A program made the position numbers and the translations under genes. The notes below the pieces were generated by a model, which did no database searches, was not told the origin of the DNA, and saw only the letters and a program-made list of their open reading frames with translations. A DNA stretch of 52,795 bases from Marinobacter gelidimuriae (GTDB lineage: Bacteria > Pseudomonadota > Gammaproteobacteria > Pseudomonadales > Oleiphilaceae): NCBI RefSeq assembly GCF_000372805.1, contig NZ_KB889877.1, positions 178 to 52,972 of the forward strand, in the 5' to 3' direction. Shown here piece after piece: positions 8,806-17,616 of this stretch. Numbering within the stretch: position 1 is the stretch's first letter; every line of letters begins with the position of its first letter.

Positions 8806-9804
8806 ATGAAACTGCCTTTCGCAAAACTGGCCATCGCTGCCAGCCTCTCGTTTTCACTCATTGGTGCAGCCGCAGCCGATACGACATTAAGAGTGTCGCA
8901 TCAGTTCCCAGGCGGCAAAGGTGACGTCAGGGATGAAATGGTCCAGCTCATGGCCCGTGAAGTAAAAGCCGCCGATGTTGGTCTGGAACTACAAATTTAC
9001 CCCGGTCAGTCACTGTTCAAAGCAAAAGAGCAGTGGGGTGCGCTCGTTCGCGGTCGGCTGGATATGACATCTTTGCCTTTAGACTATGCTAGCGGGCGTC
9101 ACCCTGAGTTTTCGGCAACCTTGATGCCTGGTCTGGTGCGGAGCCATGAACGCGCTCAGCGGCTGAACGATTCCAAATTTATGGACATGATCAAAACCGT
9201 TATTAACGATGCAGGTGTCCGGGTTCTTGCAGATGCCTGGTTGGCTGGTGGTTTTGCGTCTAACGCGCAATGTGTCACTTCGCCGGATACTGTTCAGGGC
9301 CAGACCATGCGAGCGGCTGGCCCCGCATTTGATGAGATGCTTGCCGTCGCGGGCGCCTCAATTGCCTCTATGCCATCGTCCGAAATATATACTGCCATGC
9401 AAACCGGTGTATTAGACGGTGCCAACACATCGTCAGGTTCGTTCGTCTCCTACCGCATATATGAACAAGTCACCTGCTTGACGGCGCCCGGGGAAAACGC
9501 CCTCTGGTTTATGTATGAGCCAATTCTGATTTCGGAACAAAGCTGGAGCAAGCTCAACGAAGTTCAGCAGAGCGCTCTGATGGCGGCCGCCGAGAAAGCC
9601 GAGACCTACTTTGCCAAAGAGGCTGCAGGCCTTGACCAGAAGATGGCCGACGTTTTCGCCGAGAACGGTGTTGAAGTTGTCAGCATGTCACCCGAGGACT
9701 ATCAAGCCTGGCTTGATATTGCCAAAAAGAGTTCCTACAAGACGTTTGCTGAGAATGTCCCTAACGGCCAAGCCCTGATTGACGCAGCACTCGCTGTCGA
9801 ATAG
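8806..9804 (+). CDS. dctP: TRAP transporter substrate-binding protein (DctP type)
   Basis: A 332-residue periplasmic solute-binding protein of a tripartite ATP-independent transporter. A Sec signal peptide is clear (MKLPFAKLAIAASLSF, then a hydrophobic stretch ending AAAAD, cleavage near residue 24). The mature part begins DTTLRVSHQFPGGKGDVRDE, as in DctP proteins. The region around FASNAQCVTSPDTVQGQTMRAAG carries the expected ligand-binding Arg. The ATG at 8806 follows a GGAGAAGAT site; an in-frame ATG at 8767 lacks a signal-peptide layout. It is the first gene of dctP-dctQ-dctM-mcd-matB-isomerase. The substrate is inferred to be malonate or a related C3/C4 diacid from the downstream enzymes. 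Confidence 0.9.
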   Translation: MKLPFAKLAIAASLSFSLIGAAAADTTLRVSHQFPGGKGDVRDEMVQLMAREVKAADVGLELQIYPGQSLFKAKEQWGALVRGRLDMTSLPLDYASGRHPEFSATLMPGLVRSHERAQRLNDSKFMDMIKTVINDAGVRVLADAWLAGGFASNAQCVTSPDTVQGQTMRAAGPAFDEMLAVAGASIASMPSSEIYTAMQTGVLDGANTSSGSFVSYRIYEQVTCLTAPGENALWFMYEPILISEQSWSKLNEVQQSALMAAAEKAETYFAKEAAGLDQKMADVFAENGVEVVSMSPEDYQAWLDIAKKSSYKTFAENVPNGQALIDAALAVE

Positions 9805-9913
9805 GCCGTTAACCCTCAATTGACCGGGGCGTTACGTCCCCGGTGACTCTGGTATCCATTCGTGACGTCTCATTGCTGGGGCGATGCCTACATCATTCGA
9901 CCTTAGGGATTCT

Positions 9914-10435
9914 ATGTCTCAGCCTATGACCCACTCAATAGCATCTCGCAATAGCGTTATTGCAGGTTATATCCGCGTTATGGACACGCTTGCGATTGTT
10001 ACCGCCGTGATCGCTGCCATTCTGCTCGCGCTTGGCGTTCTGGCTGTTGTGCAAATGGTTTTCACGCGCTATGTGCTCGGTGAAAGCACCATATGGCAGA
10101 CAGAGTTTACGACCTATGCCATTACCGCAGCTATGTTGCTAGCAACGCCTTACGTTCTGAAAACCGGCGGGCACGTAGCGGTAACCGTTCTGCCCGACGC
10201 TCTGCATGGACTGCCAAAACGCATCATGCGCTTGACGGCCTCGCTTGTCGGGCTGAGCTTCTGCCTCGCCCTGGCTTATGGTTCTTGGTACTACGTCTAC
10301 GAAGCATACACCATGGCCTGGACCACCGGCACGGTGTGGAATCCTCCTCTGTGGCCTGCAGTGTTGCCTATGGCCGTTGGTGCAAGCTTGCTATCACTGC
10401 AATACGTAGCAGAAATTCTTCGTGGAGAGGCCTGA
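9914..10435 (+). CDS. dctQ: TRAP transporter small permease (DctQ type)
   Basis: A 173-residue membrane protein with four predicted helices (starting near IVTAVIAAILLALGVLAVV, AITAAMLLATPYVL, LVGLSFCLALAYGSWYYV and PAVLPMAVGASLLSL). This is the DctQ small subunit that bridges the binding protein and the large permease. AGGGA at 9903-9907 favours the ATG at 9914 over 9884. It ends two bases before the dctM start, so the two are tightly coupled. Confidence 0.9.
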   Translation: MSQPMTHSIASRNSVIAGYIRVMDTLAIVTAVIAAILLALGVLAVVQMVFTRYVLGESTIWQTEFTTYAITAAMLLATPYVLKTGGHVAVTVLPDALHGLPKRIMRLTASLVGLSFCLALAYGSWYYVYEAYTMAWTTGTVWNPPLWPAVLPMAVGASLLSLQYVAEILRGEA

Positions 10436-10437
10436 TC

Positions 10438-11769
10438 ATGGATCCCGTTACAAGTGGCATTCTGGTTGTTATAGCGCTGTTGGTTCTGATGGCCATAGGT
10501 ACGCCCATTGCGTTTGCTTTAGGTGCAGTTGCTCTGGGTGCATTGATGTTGGACCGCGGCGTTGGTGAGTTGATTTATTTTGGTGAAACTTTTTTTGGCA
10601 ACATGGCCTCGTTTGGTTTTGTTGCTATTCCCATGTTTATCTTGATGGGGGCGGCTGTTGCCTCTTCCCCGACCGGTCGCGATCTATATCGCTCACTGGA
10701 CTTGTGGATGGGTAAACTGCCGGGAGGACTGGCAATTTCAAATATTGCCGCTTGCTCAATCTTCGCGGCTTTGTCCGGCTCGTCGCCCGCCACAAGTGCA
10801 GCGATCGGTAAGCTTGGTATTCCAGAAATGCGCAAGCGTGGCTACCCAGACGGTGTGGCTGCAGGCTGTATTGCTGCAGGTGGCACCCTGGGCATTCTGA
10901 TTCCGCCCTCGGTCACAATGATTGTGTATGGCATTTCCACTGAAACATCCATTGGTCGGTTATTCATCGCAGGCGCCATCCCGGGCCTTATGTTGGCCGG
11001 TCTTTTCATGGTTTGGACGCTGATTGCGTGCAAACTTCACGGTGGTTATAGCAGCGCCAACCCCGTCGCCCAAGCTGCCGCCCAAATGAAAGAGAACGTT
11101 GAAGGCAATGTGAAAGCCCTGATTCGGGTGCTGCCCTTCATGGTTGTGGTGTCAGGTATTTTGTTTGCTTTATATGGCGGCGTCGCGACACCTTCCGAGG
11201 CGGCCGGCGTGGGTGCATTTCTGTGTCTGGCGCTCGCCATCATTGTGTACAGAATGTGGCAGGCCAAACCGATCGTTACAATTATGCGGGACGCGCTGCG
11301 TGAAAGCGTGATGATCATGTTGATCATTGCTTGCGCCGAAATTTTTGCTTTTGCGTTGTCGTCTTTGTTCATCACTCAAACCGTCGCTGGCGCCATCGCC
11401 GACCTTGAAGTTAATCGATGGGTGCTGATGGGCATTATTAATCTGTTCTTGTTGGTGTCGGGTTTTTTCCTGCCGCCAGTGGCCGTTATCGTGATGGCGG
11501 CTCCTATTTTGTTGCCCATTATATTGGCAGCAAATTTTGACCCTTACTGGTTTGCAGTGATCCTGACCATCAACTTGGAAATCGGTCTGATCACGCCGCC
11601 GGTTGGTTTGAATCTGTTCATTATAAAAGGCATAGCGCCCGATATTGCGCTGCGCGACATATTGCTGGGCAGTTTGCCTTATGCCCTCTGCATGGTGCTG
11701 GGCATCCTGCTGTTGTGCTTTTTCCCTGACATTGTCACTTGGCTGCCGGACTTGATTATGGAGTCCTGA
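10438..11769 (+). CDS. dctM: TRAP transporter large permease (DctM type)
   Basis: A 443-residue integral membrane protein with about a dozen hydrophobic helices. It is the channel subunit that drives sodium-coupled uptake of the substrate delivered by DctP. Family motifs include the opening VIALLVLMAIGTPIAFALG, LSGSSPATSAAIGKLGIPEM and the loop GILIPPSVTMIVYG, with a second copy near the C-terminus (EIGLITPPVGLNLFIIKG). The start at 10438 (MDPVTSGILVV) has GGAGAGG upstream; an apparent extension to 10093 only overlaps dctQ in another frame. The end (FFPDIVTWLPDLIM) is typical. Confidence 0.93.
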   Translation: MDPVTSGILVVIALLVLMAIGTPIAFALGAVALGALMLDRGVGELIYFGETFFGNMASFGFVAIPMFILMGAAVASSPTGRDLYRSLDLWMGKLPGGLAISNIAACSIFAALSGSSPATSAAIGKLGIPEMRKRGYPDGVAAGCIAAGGTLGILIPPSVTMIVYGISTETSIGRLFIAGAIPGLMLAGLFMVWTLIACKLHGGYSSANPVAQAAAQMKENVEGNVKALIRVLPFMVVVSGILFALYGGVATPSEAAGVGAFLCLALAIIVYRMWQAKPIVTIMRDALRESVMIMLIIACAEIFAFALSSLFITQTVAGAIADLEVNRWVLMGIINLFLLVSGFFLPPVAVIVMAAPILLPIILAANFDPYWFAVILTINLEIGLITPPVGLNLFIIKGIAPDIALRDILLGSLPYALCMVLGILLLCFFPDIVTWLPDLIMES

Positions 11770-11809
11770 TTCGCCCTTTAAATTTCCGACACCTCTGAGG
11801 AAAGGCATT

Positions 11810-13171
11810 ATGAATATGAGTTTTTTACAAGAGTTGTTTAACAACATTACCCAGCGAGAGGCTTCCCTATGGCGGCGCATCGGCAATCTCGACCATTGCG
11901 ACCATAGCCAGCTGGTCACAGCCTGTCAGGCACTGCTTAAAAGTGACGGTGAGGCCTCAAGTATAAGCCTTGCCAGTCGAGCGCTGGAAATTTATGCCCG
12001 TTTAGACGATGACGAAAAGCGTGCTTTTTTTGAGCAGCTGGCAGCGCTTTTTTCGGCCGAGCCGGATCAGATTGATCAGGCTTACCTCGCCTATAAGGCG
12101 GCACGTACCAATGAAAACCTTGAGACTTTGTTTGAATCTTGCGAGCCACGGCGGCAGGAGTTATTGAGACGGCTCAACCTGTCCAGCGGTGGCACCCACA
12201 AGCTGGTGAAGATGCGTGAAGATTTGCTCGCCCTGATGGCGGATTCTGCAGATTTTAAAGCCATTAACGCGGACTTTATCCATCTTTTTGGTTCGTGGTT
12301 TAACCGAGGCTTTCTGGTACTGAAGCGCATTGACTGGAATACGCCCGCCAATATTCTGGAAAAAATCATTCGCTATGAAGCGGTGCATGAAATCCAGGAC
12401 TGGGATGATCTTCGACGCCGATTGGATGCCCGAGACCGCCGCTGTTTCGGTTTTTTCCACCCCGCTATCGGGGATGAACCGCTTATCTTTGTGGAAGTTG
12501 CGCTCAACAAAGGATTGCCCAGCCAGATCCAGCCTATTTTGGATCGTGACAGCTACGATATTGACGACCCTGAGTCTGCCGATACGGCGGCGTTCTTTGG
12601 TATCAGTAATTGCCAAGTCGGGCTGCGGGGCATTTCATTCGGTAATTTTCTGATAAAGCAGGTGGTACAGGAGCTGAAGCAAGAGTTACCTAACTTGAAA
12701 TACTTTGTGACTTTGTCACCGGTACCCAATTTTCGCAGATGGCTGGAAACGACCTGCTCCGATGATGCGTGCATGCTAAGCCCGGAAGCCCGGGAGACAC
12801 TCAAACATTTGGATGATCCTGACTGGCATAAGAACGAAGAGCTTGCGGAGCGTCTCGGTAGCCTAATTAAACCGTTGGCGGCACGCTACCTACTAAAAGA
12901 AAAAACCACTAACGGCCAGCCACTGAACCCGGTTGCCCGCTTTCATCTGGGTAACGGGGCTGAGCTGCACCGCATCAATTGGCTCGGCGACACCTCGGCC
13001 AAAGGTATGAAGCAATCTGCCGGGCTCATGGTTAATTACCTGTATGTACTTGACAATATTGAACGCAATCATGAGCAATACAGCACCAGTGGCACCATTG
13101 TGTGCTCATCCGGCGTTCGTGATCTTAGCCGCCGGAGCCGCAAGCTGCTCAAAGGAGAGTCTGAAAAATGA
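11810..13171 (+). CDS. matA: Malonyl-CoA decarboxylase
   Basis: A 453-residue malonyl-CoA decarboxylase converting malonyl-CoA to acetyl-CoA and CO2. It has the family layout: an N-terminal all-helical domain (to ~residue 150) and a C-terminal GNAT-like catalytic domain. The catalytic Ser falls in FFGISNCQVGLRG (~266) and the catalytic His in ARFHLGNGAELHRINWL (~379); TLSPVPNFRRWL is a family signature. GAGGAAAGG precedes the ATG. The stop overlaps the matB start by four bases (ATGA). With matB it forms the malonate to malonyl-CoA to acetyl-CoA route; rhizobial MatA is the equivalent. Confidence 0.93.
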   Translation: MNMSFLQELFNNITQREASLWRRIGNLDHCDHSQLVTACQALLKSDGEASSISLASRALEIYARLDDDEKRAFFEQLAALFSAEPDQIDQAYLAYKAARTNENLETLFESCEPRRQELLRRLNLSSGGTHKLVKMREDLLALMADSADFKAINADFIHLFGSWFNRGFLVLKRIDWNTPANILEKIIRYEAVHEIQDWDDLRRRLDARDRRCFGFFHPAIGDEPLIFVEVALNKGLPSQIQPILDRDSYDIDDPESADTAAFFGISNCQVGLRGISFGNFLIKQVVQELKQELPNLKYFVTLSPVPNFRRWLETTCSDDACMLSPEARETLKHLDDPDWHKNEELAERLGSLIKPLAARYLLKEKTTNGQPLNPVARFHLGNGAELHRINWLGDTSAKGMKQSAGLMVNYLYVLDNIERNHEQYSTSGTIVCSSGVRDLSRRSRKLLKGESEK

Positions 13172-14691
13172 GTCATAACCTGTTCGATACCTTCTCAACC
13201 CGTATGCGCGCTCGCCAAGATGCGAATTTTATCGTCACACCAGCTGGGCGCAACTACACGTATGCCCAGGCGCTCGATATGAGCGCCACTCTGGCCGCTA
13301 CCTTGGTATCCCTGGGGGTTAGTCTAGGCGACCGGGTGGCTGTGCAGGTCGAAAAAAGCCCGGAGGCCATATTGCTCTACCTGGCTTGTTTGCGCATGGG
13401 TGGTGTGTATTTGCCCTTGAATACAGGTTACACCGCGTCAGAAATCGGATATTTTTTAGGCGATGCAGAGCCAGCTCTGTTTGTTTGCAGGCCCGACTCC
13501 TTTGAAGCAGCCAACCAGATTGCGGCAGATACTGACTGCCCTCAGGTAGTCACTCTGGGTACAGAGGGTGACGGCACGTTGATGGATAAAACCGCTGGCG
13601 TGACACCTTTTTCAAGTATTGAAGCCCGGGCTGATAGTGATCTGGCGGCCATCCTTTATACCTCTGGCACCACTGGACGCTCGAAGGGCGCTATGTTGAC
13701 CCACGGGAACCTGGGCTCTAACGCCAAAACGTTGGCAGAGGTATGGTGTTTTACCGAAACCGACCGGTTGATTCATGCCCTGCCTATCTTCCATACCCAC
13801 GGTTTGTTTGTAGCCTGCAACGTTGTGCTGATGTCCGGCGCCAGCATGTACTTTTTGCCCCGGTTTGACGTCGGCAGCGTTATTGGCGCGATGGCGACTG
13901 GCACCGTGCTCATGGGAGTGCCAACATTCTATACCCGCTTGTTGCAGGACCCGCGCCTGACCCCTGAGCTTACCGCTAATGTGCGTTTGTTTACCTCCGG
14001 TTCTGCGCCCCTGACGGCGGACACTCATAACGCATTCCAACAGCGTACTGGGTTCGCCATTCTTGAACGCTATGGTATGACTGAAACCAATATGATTACC
14101 TCAAATCCCTACGACGGTGATCGTCTTGCCGGCACCGTTGGCATGCCCTTACCCGGCGTCGAGGTCCGAATTACCGATGCGGAAACTCACAAGATAGTCG
14201 CGCCGGGCGATATCGGTATGTTGGAAGTTCGCGGCCCTAACGTGTTTAGCGGCTATTGGCGTATGCCCGAGAAAACCCGCGCCGAACTTCTTGATGATGG
14301 TTTTTTCGTGACCGGCGATCTCGCCATGACCGATGACCGCGGTTACATCCACATAGTTGGTCGCGATAAAGACCTGGTGATTTCAGGTGGTTTCAACGTT
14401 TACCCGAAGGAAGTCGAGCAGGTCATCGACGAAATGGACAGCGTTGTGGAGTCGGCGGTGATTGGTGTGTCGCATCCCGATTTCGGTGAGGGTGTTACGG
14501 CTGTAGTGGTTTTAAAGCCAGGTGCCAAGGTTGAAGAAGCACATGTGCTGTCCGGGTTGACTGACAAACTGGCCAAGTACAAGCAGCCGAAGCGGGTGTT
14601 TTTTGTCGACAGCCTGCCCCGCAACACAATGGGCAAAGTCCAGAAAAATCAGTTGCGGGACCAATACAAAGACATTTACGCCGACATCTAA
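13168..14691 (+). CDS. matB: Malonyl-CoA synthetase (acyl-AMP ligase)
   Basis: A 507-residue ANL-superfamily ligase that activates malonate with ATP and CoA through malonyl-AMP. The P-loop YTSGTTGRSKGAMLTHGNL is near residue 165. The A5 motif ERYGMTETNM, the hinge region GYIHIVGRDKDLVISGG and the catalytic C-terminal Lys in NTMGKVQKNQLR are all present. The segment IFHTHGLFVACNVVLMSGASMYF is typical of malonyl-CoA synthetases. Its pairing with a malonyl-CoA decarboxylase (ATGA overlap) supports malonate, perhaps also methylmalonate, as substrate. Confidence 0.93.
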   Translation: MSHNLFDTFSTRMRARQDANFIVTPAGRNYTYAQALDMSATLAATLVSLGVSLGDRVAVQVEKSPEAILLYLACLRMGGVYLPLNTGYTASEIGYFLGDAEPALFVCRPDSFEAANQIAADTDCPQVVTLGTEGDGTLMDKTAGVTPFSSIEARADSDLAAILYTSGTTGRSKGAMLTHGNLGSNAKTLAEVWCFTETDRLIHALPIFHTHGLFVACNVVLMSGASMYFLPRFDVGSVIGAMATGTVLMGVPTFYTRLLQDPRLTPELTANVRLFTSGSAPLTADTHNAFQQRTGFAILERYGMTETNMITSNPYDGDRLAGTVGMPLPGVEVRITDAETHKIVAPGDIGMLEVRGPNVFSGYWRMPEKTRAELLDDGFFVTGDLAMTDDRGYIHIVGRDKDLVISGGFNVYPKEVEQVIDEMDSVVESAVIGVSHPDFGEGVTAVVVLKPGAKVEEAHVLSGLTDKLAKYKQPKRVFFVDSLPRNTMGKVQKNQLRDQYKDIYADI

Positions 14692-14717
14692 TCCATATTT
14701 AACGCAAAGAGATGTCC

Positions 14718-15479
14718 ATGACCAGTAAAAGCTACCGTATCGGCCAGATCGTACCGAGCTCCAATACCACTATGGAAACGGAAATTCCTGCCATGCTTCG
14801 CGCCCGTGAAGCGGTCGCGCCGGAGCGCTTTACGTTTCACTCCAGTCGAATGCGGATGAAGAAGGTAACCCGTGAGGAGCTTGCTGCCATGGACGATGAG
14901 TCCGATCGCTGCGCACTGGAGCTATCTGACGCTCAAGTGGACGTGATGGGTTACGCCTGCCTGATCGCGATTATGAGTCGTGGTGCGGGTTACCATCGGG
15001 AGTCTGAGCGACGGTTGCACGAAGCAACCGTTGACAATGGTTTTCTGACTCCGGTGACTAGCAGTGCAGGTGCCCTTATGGAAGGTTTGGCGACATTAGG
15101 GGCCAAAAAAGTGGCGGTCATTACGCCCTACATGAGGCCACTGACGCAAATGGTAGTGGATTACATTCAATCTGAAGGCATTGAGGTGGTCGACAGTATT
15201 GCGCTGGAAATCCCCGACAACCTTGAGGTTGGGCGTCAAGATCCGCTGGCATTATTGGAGATTGTCAAGCGGCTAAAGTGGGCCGGGGCAGACGCAGTGG
15301 TGCTGTCCGCATGTGTTCAAATGCCCTCACTGGCTGCCATTCAGCAGGTTGAAGACAGCATTGGTTTACCTGTGGTGTCGGCGGCAACCTGCACCACTTT
15401 TCAGATGTTAAAAGCGCTGGGTCTGGCGCCCATCGTGCCCAACGCTGGCCGCCTGCTAAGCGGTCAATACACGGAATAG
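14718..15479 (+). CDS. Maleate isomerase-like protein (Asp/Glu racemase superfamily)
   Basis: A 253-residue member of the family holding maleate cis-trans isomerase, arylmalonate decarboxylase and Asp/Glu racemases. IVPSSNTTMETEIPAML at the N-terminus is a hallmark of maleate isomerase. Two active-site cysteines are visible: Cys81 (VMGYACLIAIMSRG) and Cys199 (VVLSACVQMPSL). Two cysteines fit isomerase or racemase chemistry better than arylmalonate decarboxylase, which keeps only one. The second of two nearby ATGs (14712, 14718) has the better spacing to AAAGAG. As the last gene of the malonate operon it may convert maleate to fumarate or act on a substituted malonate; the true substrate is unknown. 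Confidence 0.78.
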   Translation: MTSKSYRIGQIVPSSNTTMETEIPAMLRAREAVAPERFTFHSSRMRMKKVTREELAAMDDESDRCALELSDAQVDVMGYACLIAIMSRGAGYHRESERRLHEATVDNGFLTPVTSSAGALMEGLATLGAKKVAVITPYMRPLTQMVVDYIQSEGIEVVDSIALEIPDNLEVGRQDPLALLEIVKRLKWAGADAVVLSACVQMPSLAAIQQVEDSIGLPVVSAATCTTFQMLKALGLAPIVPNAGRLLSGQYTE

Positions 15480-15604
15480 TGCAGGCAAGGGCTCTGTGTT
15501 TTGAAGCGTATACGACAACGTGGAGTTGCATTTAAGAAGGTCGACGAAATGCCATTTCACGCATATTATTTTCGGCTGCTTTTTCTATTCTCGGGACAGG
15601 CTCT

Positions 15605-15633
15605 GGGGACAGACCTTAGGTCTGTCCCCTTTT
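15605..15633 (+). terminator. Palindrome/terminator containing the folD stop codon
   Basis: The 11-base arms GGGGACAGACC and GGTCTGTCCCC are perfectly complementary and separated by TTA. TTTT follows on the plus strand, so it can end transcription of the malonate operon. The TTA loop is, on the minus strand, the TAA stop codon of folD. GGGGACAGACC palindromes recur in many gammaproteobacterial genomes as REP-like repeats (from memory). Confidence 0.7.
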
Positions 15634-16491
15634 GGCAATAGGATCCAGAATGTTTGCTGCGTGCAATGTATTCTCCAGCAAAGTAGCAATGGTCATAGGG
15701 CCCACGCCACCCGGTACCGGAGTGATGTAGGCGGCGCGCTCCGATGCAGCGGCGAAATCCACATCGCCCTGCAGAGTGCCGTCCACCATCCGGTTGATGC
15801 CGACGTCAATCACTGTCGCACCCTGCTTTACCCATTCGCCTTTGATCAGCCCGGGTTTGCCCACCGCGGCTATCAATATATCGGCGTCACGCACGAAACG
15901 CTCCAGATCCGCTGTAAAACGGTGGCACACGGTAATGGTTGCGCCTTTCAGTAGCAGTTCCATGCTCATGGGGCGGCCGACGATGTTGGAGGCGCCTACA
16001 ATGACCGCGTGTTGGCCTTTGTAAGGGGTGCCTATGCTGTCGAGCAGAGTAATGATACCGGCTGGTGTGCAGGGACGTATGGTGGGTTTGCGCTGGCTTA
16101 GGCGGCCAACGTTGAATGGGTGAAAGCCGTCAACGTCTTTGTCCGGTCGAATCTTCAGCAAGATGGGGTCGGCATCCAGCTGGGCTGGCAAGGGCAGTTG
16201 CACCAATATGCCGTCTACCAGGGGGTTGTCGTTCAGCTCGTCGATCAGGCTTTCCAGAGCTTGTTGCGAGGTGTCTGCCGCTAAATCGTAAGACAGCGAC
16301 ACAATGCCTGCCGCTTCGCAGGCTTTGCGCTTGTTGCCCACGTAAACTTGTGATGCGGCATCGCTGCCCACCAGAACCACCGCCAGGCCAGGCGCCCTAA
16401 GACCTTTGTCGAGGCGGGCTTGTACACCTTCGGCCACCTGCCGGCGAACCTTGGTGGCAATCTGTTTTCCATTTATCAGTTCGGCGCTCAT
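15616..16491 (-). CDS. folD: Methylenetetrahydrofolate dehydrogenase/cyclohydrolase FolD
   Basis: A 291-residue bifunctional enzyme that interconverts 5,10-methylene-, methenyl- and 10-formyl-tetrahydrofolate with NADP. Motifs: [14 protein letters not shown] (catalytic Lys of the family YxxxK motif), [26 protein letters not shown], the NADP fold [14 protein letters not shown], and the C-terminal [17 protein letters not shown]. The final residues (KRGQT) and the stop are encoded by a REP-like palindrome, so the tail beyond NILDP is probably acquired rather than conserved. It is a single gene, convergent with the malonate operon. Confidence 0.96.
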   Translation of the reverse strand: MSAELINGKQIATKVRRQVAEGVQARLDKGLRAPGLAVVLVGSDAASQVYVGNKRKACEAAGIVSLSYDLAADTSQQALESLIDELNDNPLVDGILVQLPLPAQLDADPILLKIRPDKDVDGFHPFNVGRLSQRKPTIRPCTPAGIITLLDSIGTPYKGQHAVIVGASNIVGRPMSMELLLKGATITVCHRFTADLERFVRDADILIAAVGKPGLIKGEWVKQGATVIDVGINRMVDGTLQGDVDFAAASERAAYITPVPGGVGPMTIATLLENTLHAANILDPIAKRGQT

Positions 16492-16640
16492 GGTTCGTCT
16501 TTATGGGTTGGGCGTGAATTGGTCACTAAAAAAGGCGCCCTATTGTCGCACGCTTCCGGGTTCAGGCCAATTAGTGCCCAAATTCTAAAGGCTTGAGAGC
16601 AGCTGCGACGCGATTTTTTAACAAACTTTTCAAATGATGG

Positions 16641-16669
16641 TTGACGAAGGCCTCCGCCGCCGCTAATAT
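16641..16669 (+). promoter_or_regulatory. tRNA cluster promoter
   Basis: TTGACG (16641-16646), a 17-base spacer and TAATAT (16664-16669) form a near-consensus sigma-70 promoter about 40 bases upstream of the first tRNA. The GC-rich stretch after the -10 (CTGCGCC) resembles the discriminator of stringently controlled stable-RNA promoters. Confidence 0.7.
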
Positions 16670-16709
16670 CTGCGCCAACTTTGCTGACACACGTGTTGTG
16701 CAGTTCAGA

Positions 16710-16786
16710 CGGGGTATAGCGCAGCCTGGTAGCGCGCCTGCTTTGGGAGCAGGATGTCGGGAGTTCGAATCTCTCTACCCCGACCA
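16710..16786 (+). tRNA. tRNA-Pro (anticodon TGG)
   Basis: 77 bases with encoded CCA. The acceptor CGGGGTA pairs with TACCCCG. The anticodon arm is CCTGC TTTGGGA GCAGG with anticodon TGG, and the T-loop is GTTCGAAT. First of four tRNAs. Confidence 0.97.
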
Positions 16787-16819
16787 CTTTCTGACTGTTC
16801 AGGTGGGCAAGCGGTTAAT

Positions 16820-16896
16820 GCGCCTGTAGCTCAGCTGGATAGAGCACCGGCCTTCTAAGCCGGTGGTCGCAGGTTCGAGTCCTGCCGGGCGCACCA
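16820..16896 (+). tRNA. tRNA-Arg (anticodon TCT)
   Basis: 77 bases with encoded CCA. The acceptor GCGCCTG pairs with CGGGCGC (one T-G wobble). The anticodon arm is CCGGC CTTCTAA GCCGG with anticodon TCT, which reads AGA/AGG. Confidence 0.97.
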
Positions 16897-16970
16897 TTCA
16901 GCCTTGGTCCGGGGCAGCAAAGTCTTCCTAGTGGTTTTGATGGTGTTTCACGCTTCGGCGTGTGTATATG

Positions 16971-17046
16971 GTGGGCGTAGCTCAGTTGGTAGAGCTCAGG
17001 ATTGTGACTCCTGCGGTCGAGGGTTCGATCCCCTTCGTCCACCCCA
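16971..17046 (+). tRNA. tRNA-His (anticodon GTG)
   Basis: 76 bases with encoded CCA. The acceptor GTGGGCG pairs with CGTCCAC. The anticodon arm carries ATTGTGA with anticodon GTG. A G at 16970 supplies the extra G-1 that pairs with discriminator C73 (17043), the identity element for HisRS. A CACGC-TTCG-GCGTG hairpin (16949-16962) sits in the spacer before it and may guide processing. Confidence 0.97.
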
Positions 17047-17160
17047 TTTTACCGCTTCGAGCCAGATCCGGACTTTGCAACAGCGGGTTTCCGGTTTTTT
17101 TGTTTCAGTAGAAGTGTTGGTTTAGCAGCAGCCAAATTTTGGCGGGCGCAAAAGAATTAT

Positions 17161-17245
<85 letters not shown>

Positions 17246-17252
17246 TTATTTG

Positions 17253-17287
17253 AAAGCCCTGCAGGTTTGCGCCTGCAGGGCTTTTTT
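17253..17287 (+). terminator. Intrinsic terminator of the tRNA cluster
   Basis: The arms AGCCCTGCAGG and CCTGCAGGGCT with a 6-base loop are followed by six Ts: a classic Rho-independent terminator 8 bases after tRNA-Leu. Confidence 0.95.
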
Positions 17288-17616
17288 CTGGCTTCAGAAA
17301 AAAGTTATATAGACTAACGTTTCGGATATAAAAAAACGGGTTTTTCGTATCGTAACGGCTTTCTAAATAATTGGGCGTTAGCTTCGGGTGCGGGGTCAGG
17401 CCCGAAAAATGATTGCAGACCTGGGTGTTCCCGGTGGCGCCTGATGGGCGTTTGTGCGGTCAACAGTTGCTTGTTGCAAACAGGTGATTCTCTCGGCACG
17501 GCAAACCGTGATAAACTGCCGGCTTTTGATTTTCAGTGCTTTTGCGGCGGCGTGTCGCTGAGAGCTTTTGAGCTTTAAATTCATCCATAGTCCGAACCTG
17601 ATTTTGAGGATTCTCC
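17288..17616. other. Intergenic region upstream of tig
   Basis: About 330 bases between the tRNA terminator and tig. I see no conserved reading frame, RNA gene or strong promoter match. The first part is AT-rich (ATATAAAAAAACGGG); the rest presumably holds the tig promoter and leader. Confidence 0.5.

Noticed and set aside
10093..10437. Upstream extension of dctM
   Set aside because: It overlaps dctQ in another frame and has no membrane-permease character; the start at 10438 has a ribosome site.
15549..15641. Small plus-strand frame reading MPFHAYYF... through the REP-like palindrome
   Set aside because: The end (GTDLRSVP) is the well-known chance translation of this repeat, and no ribosome site supports it.
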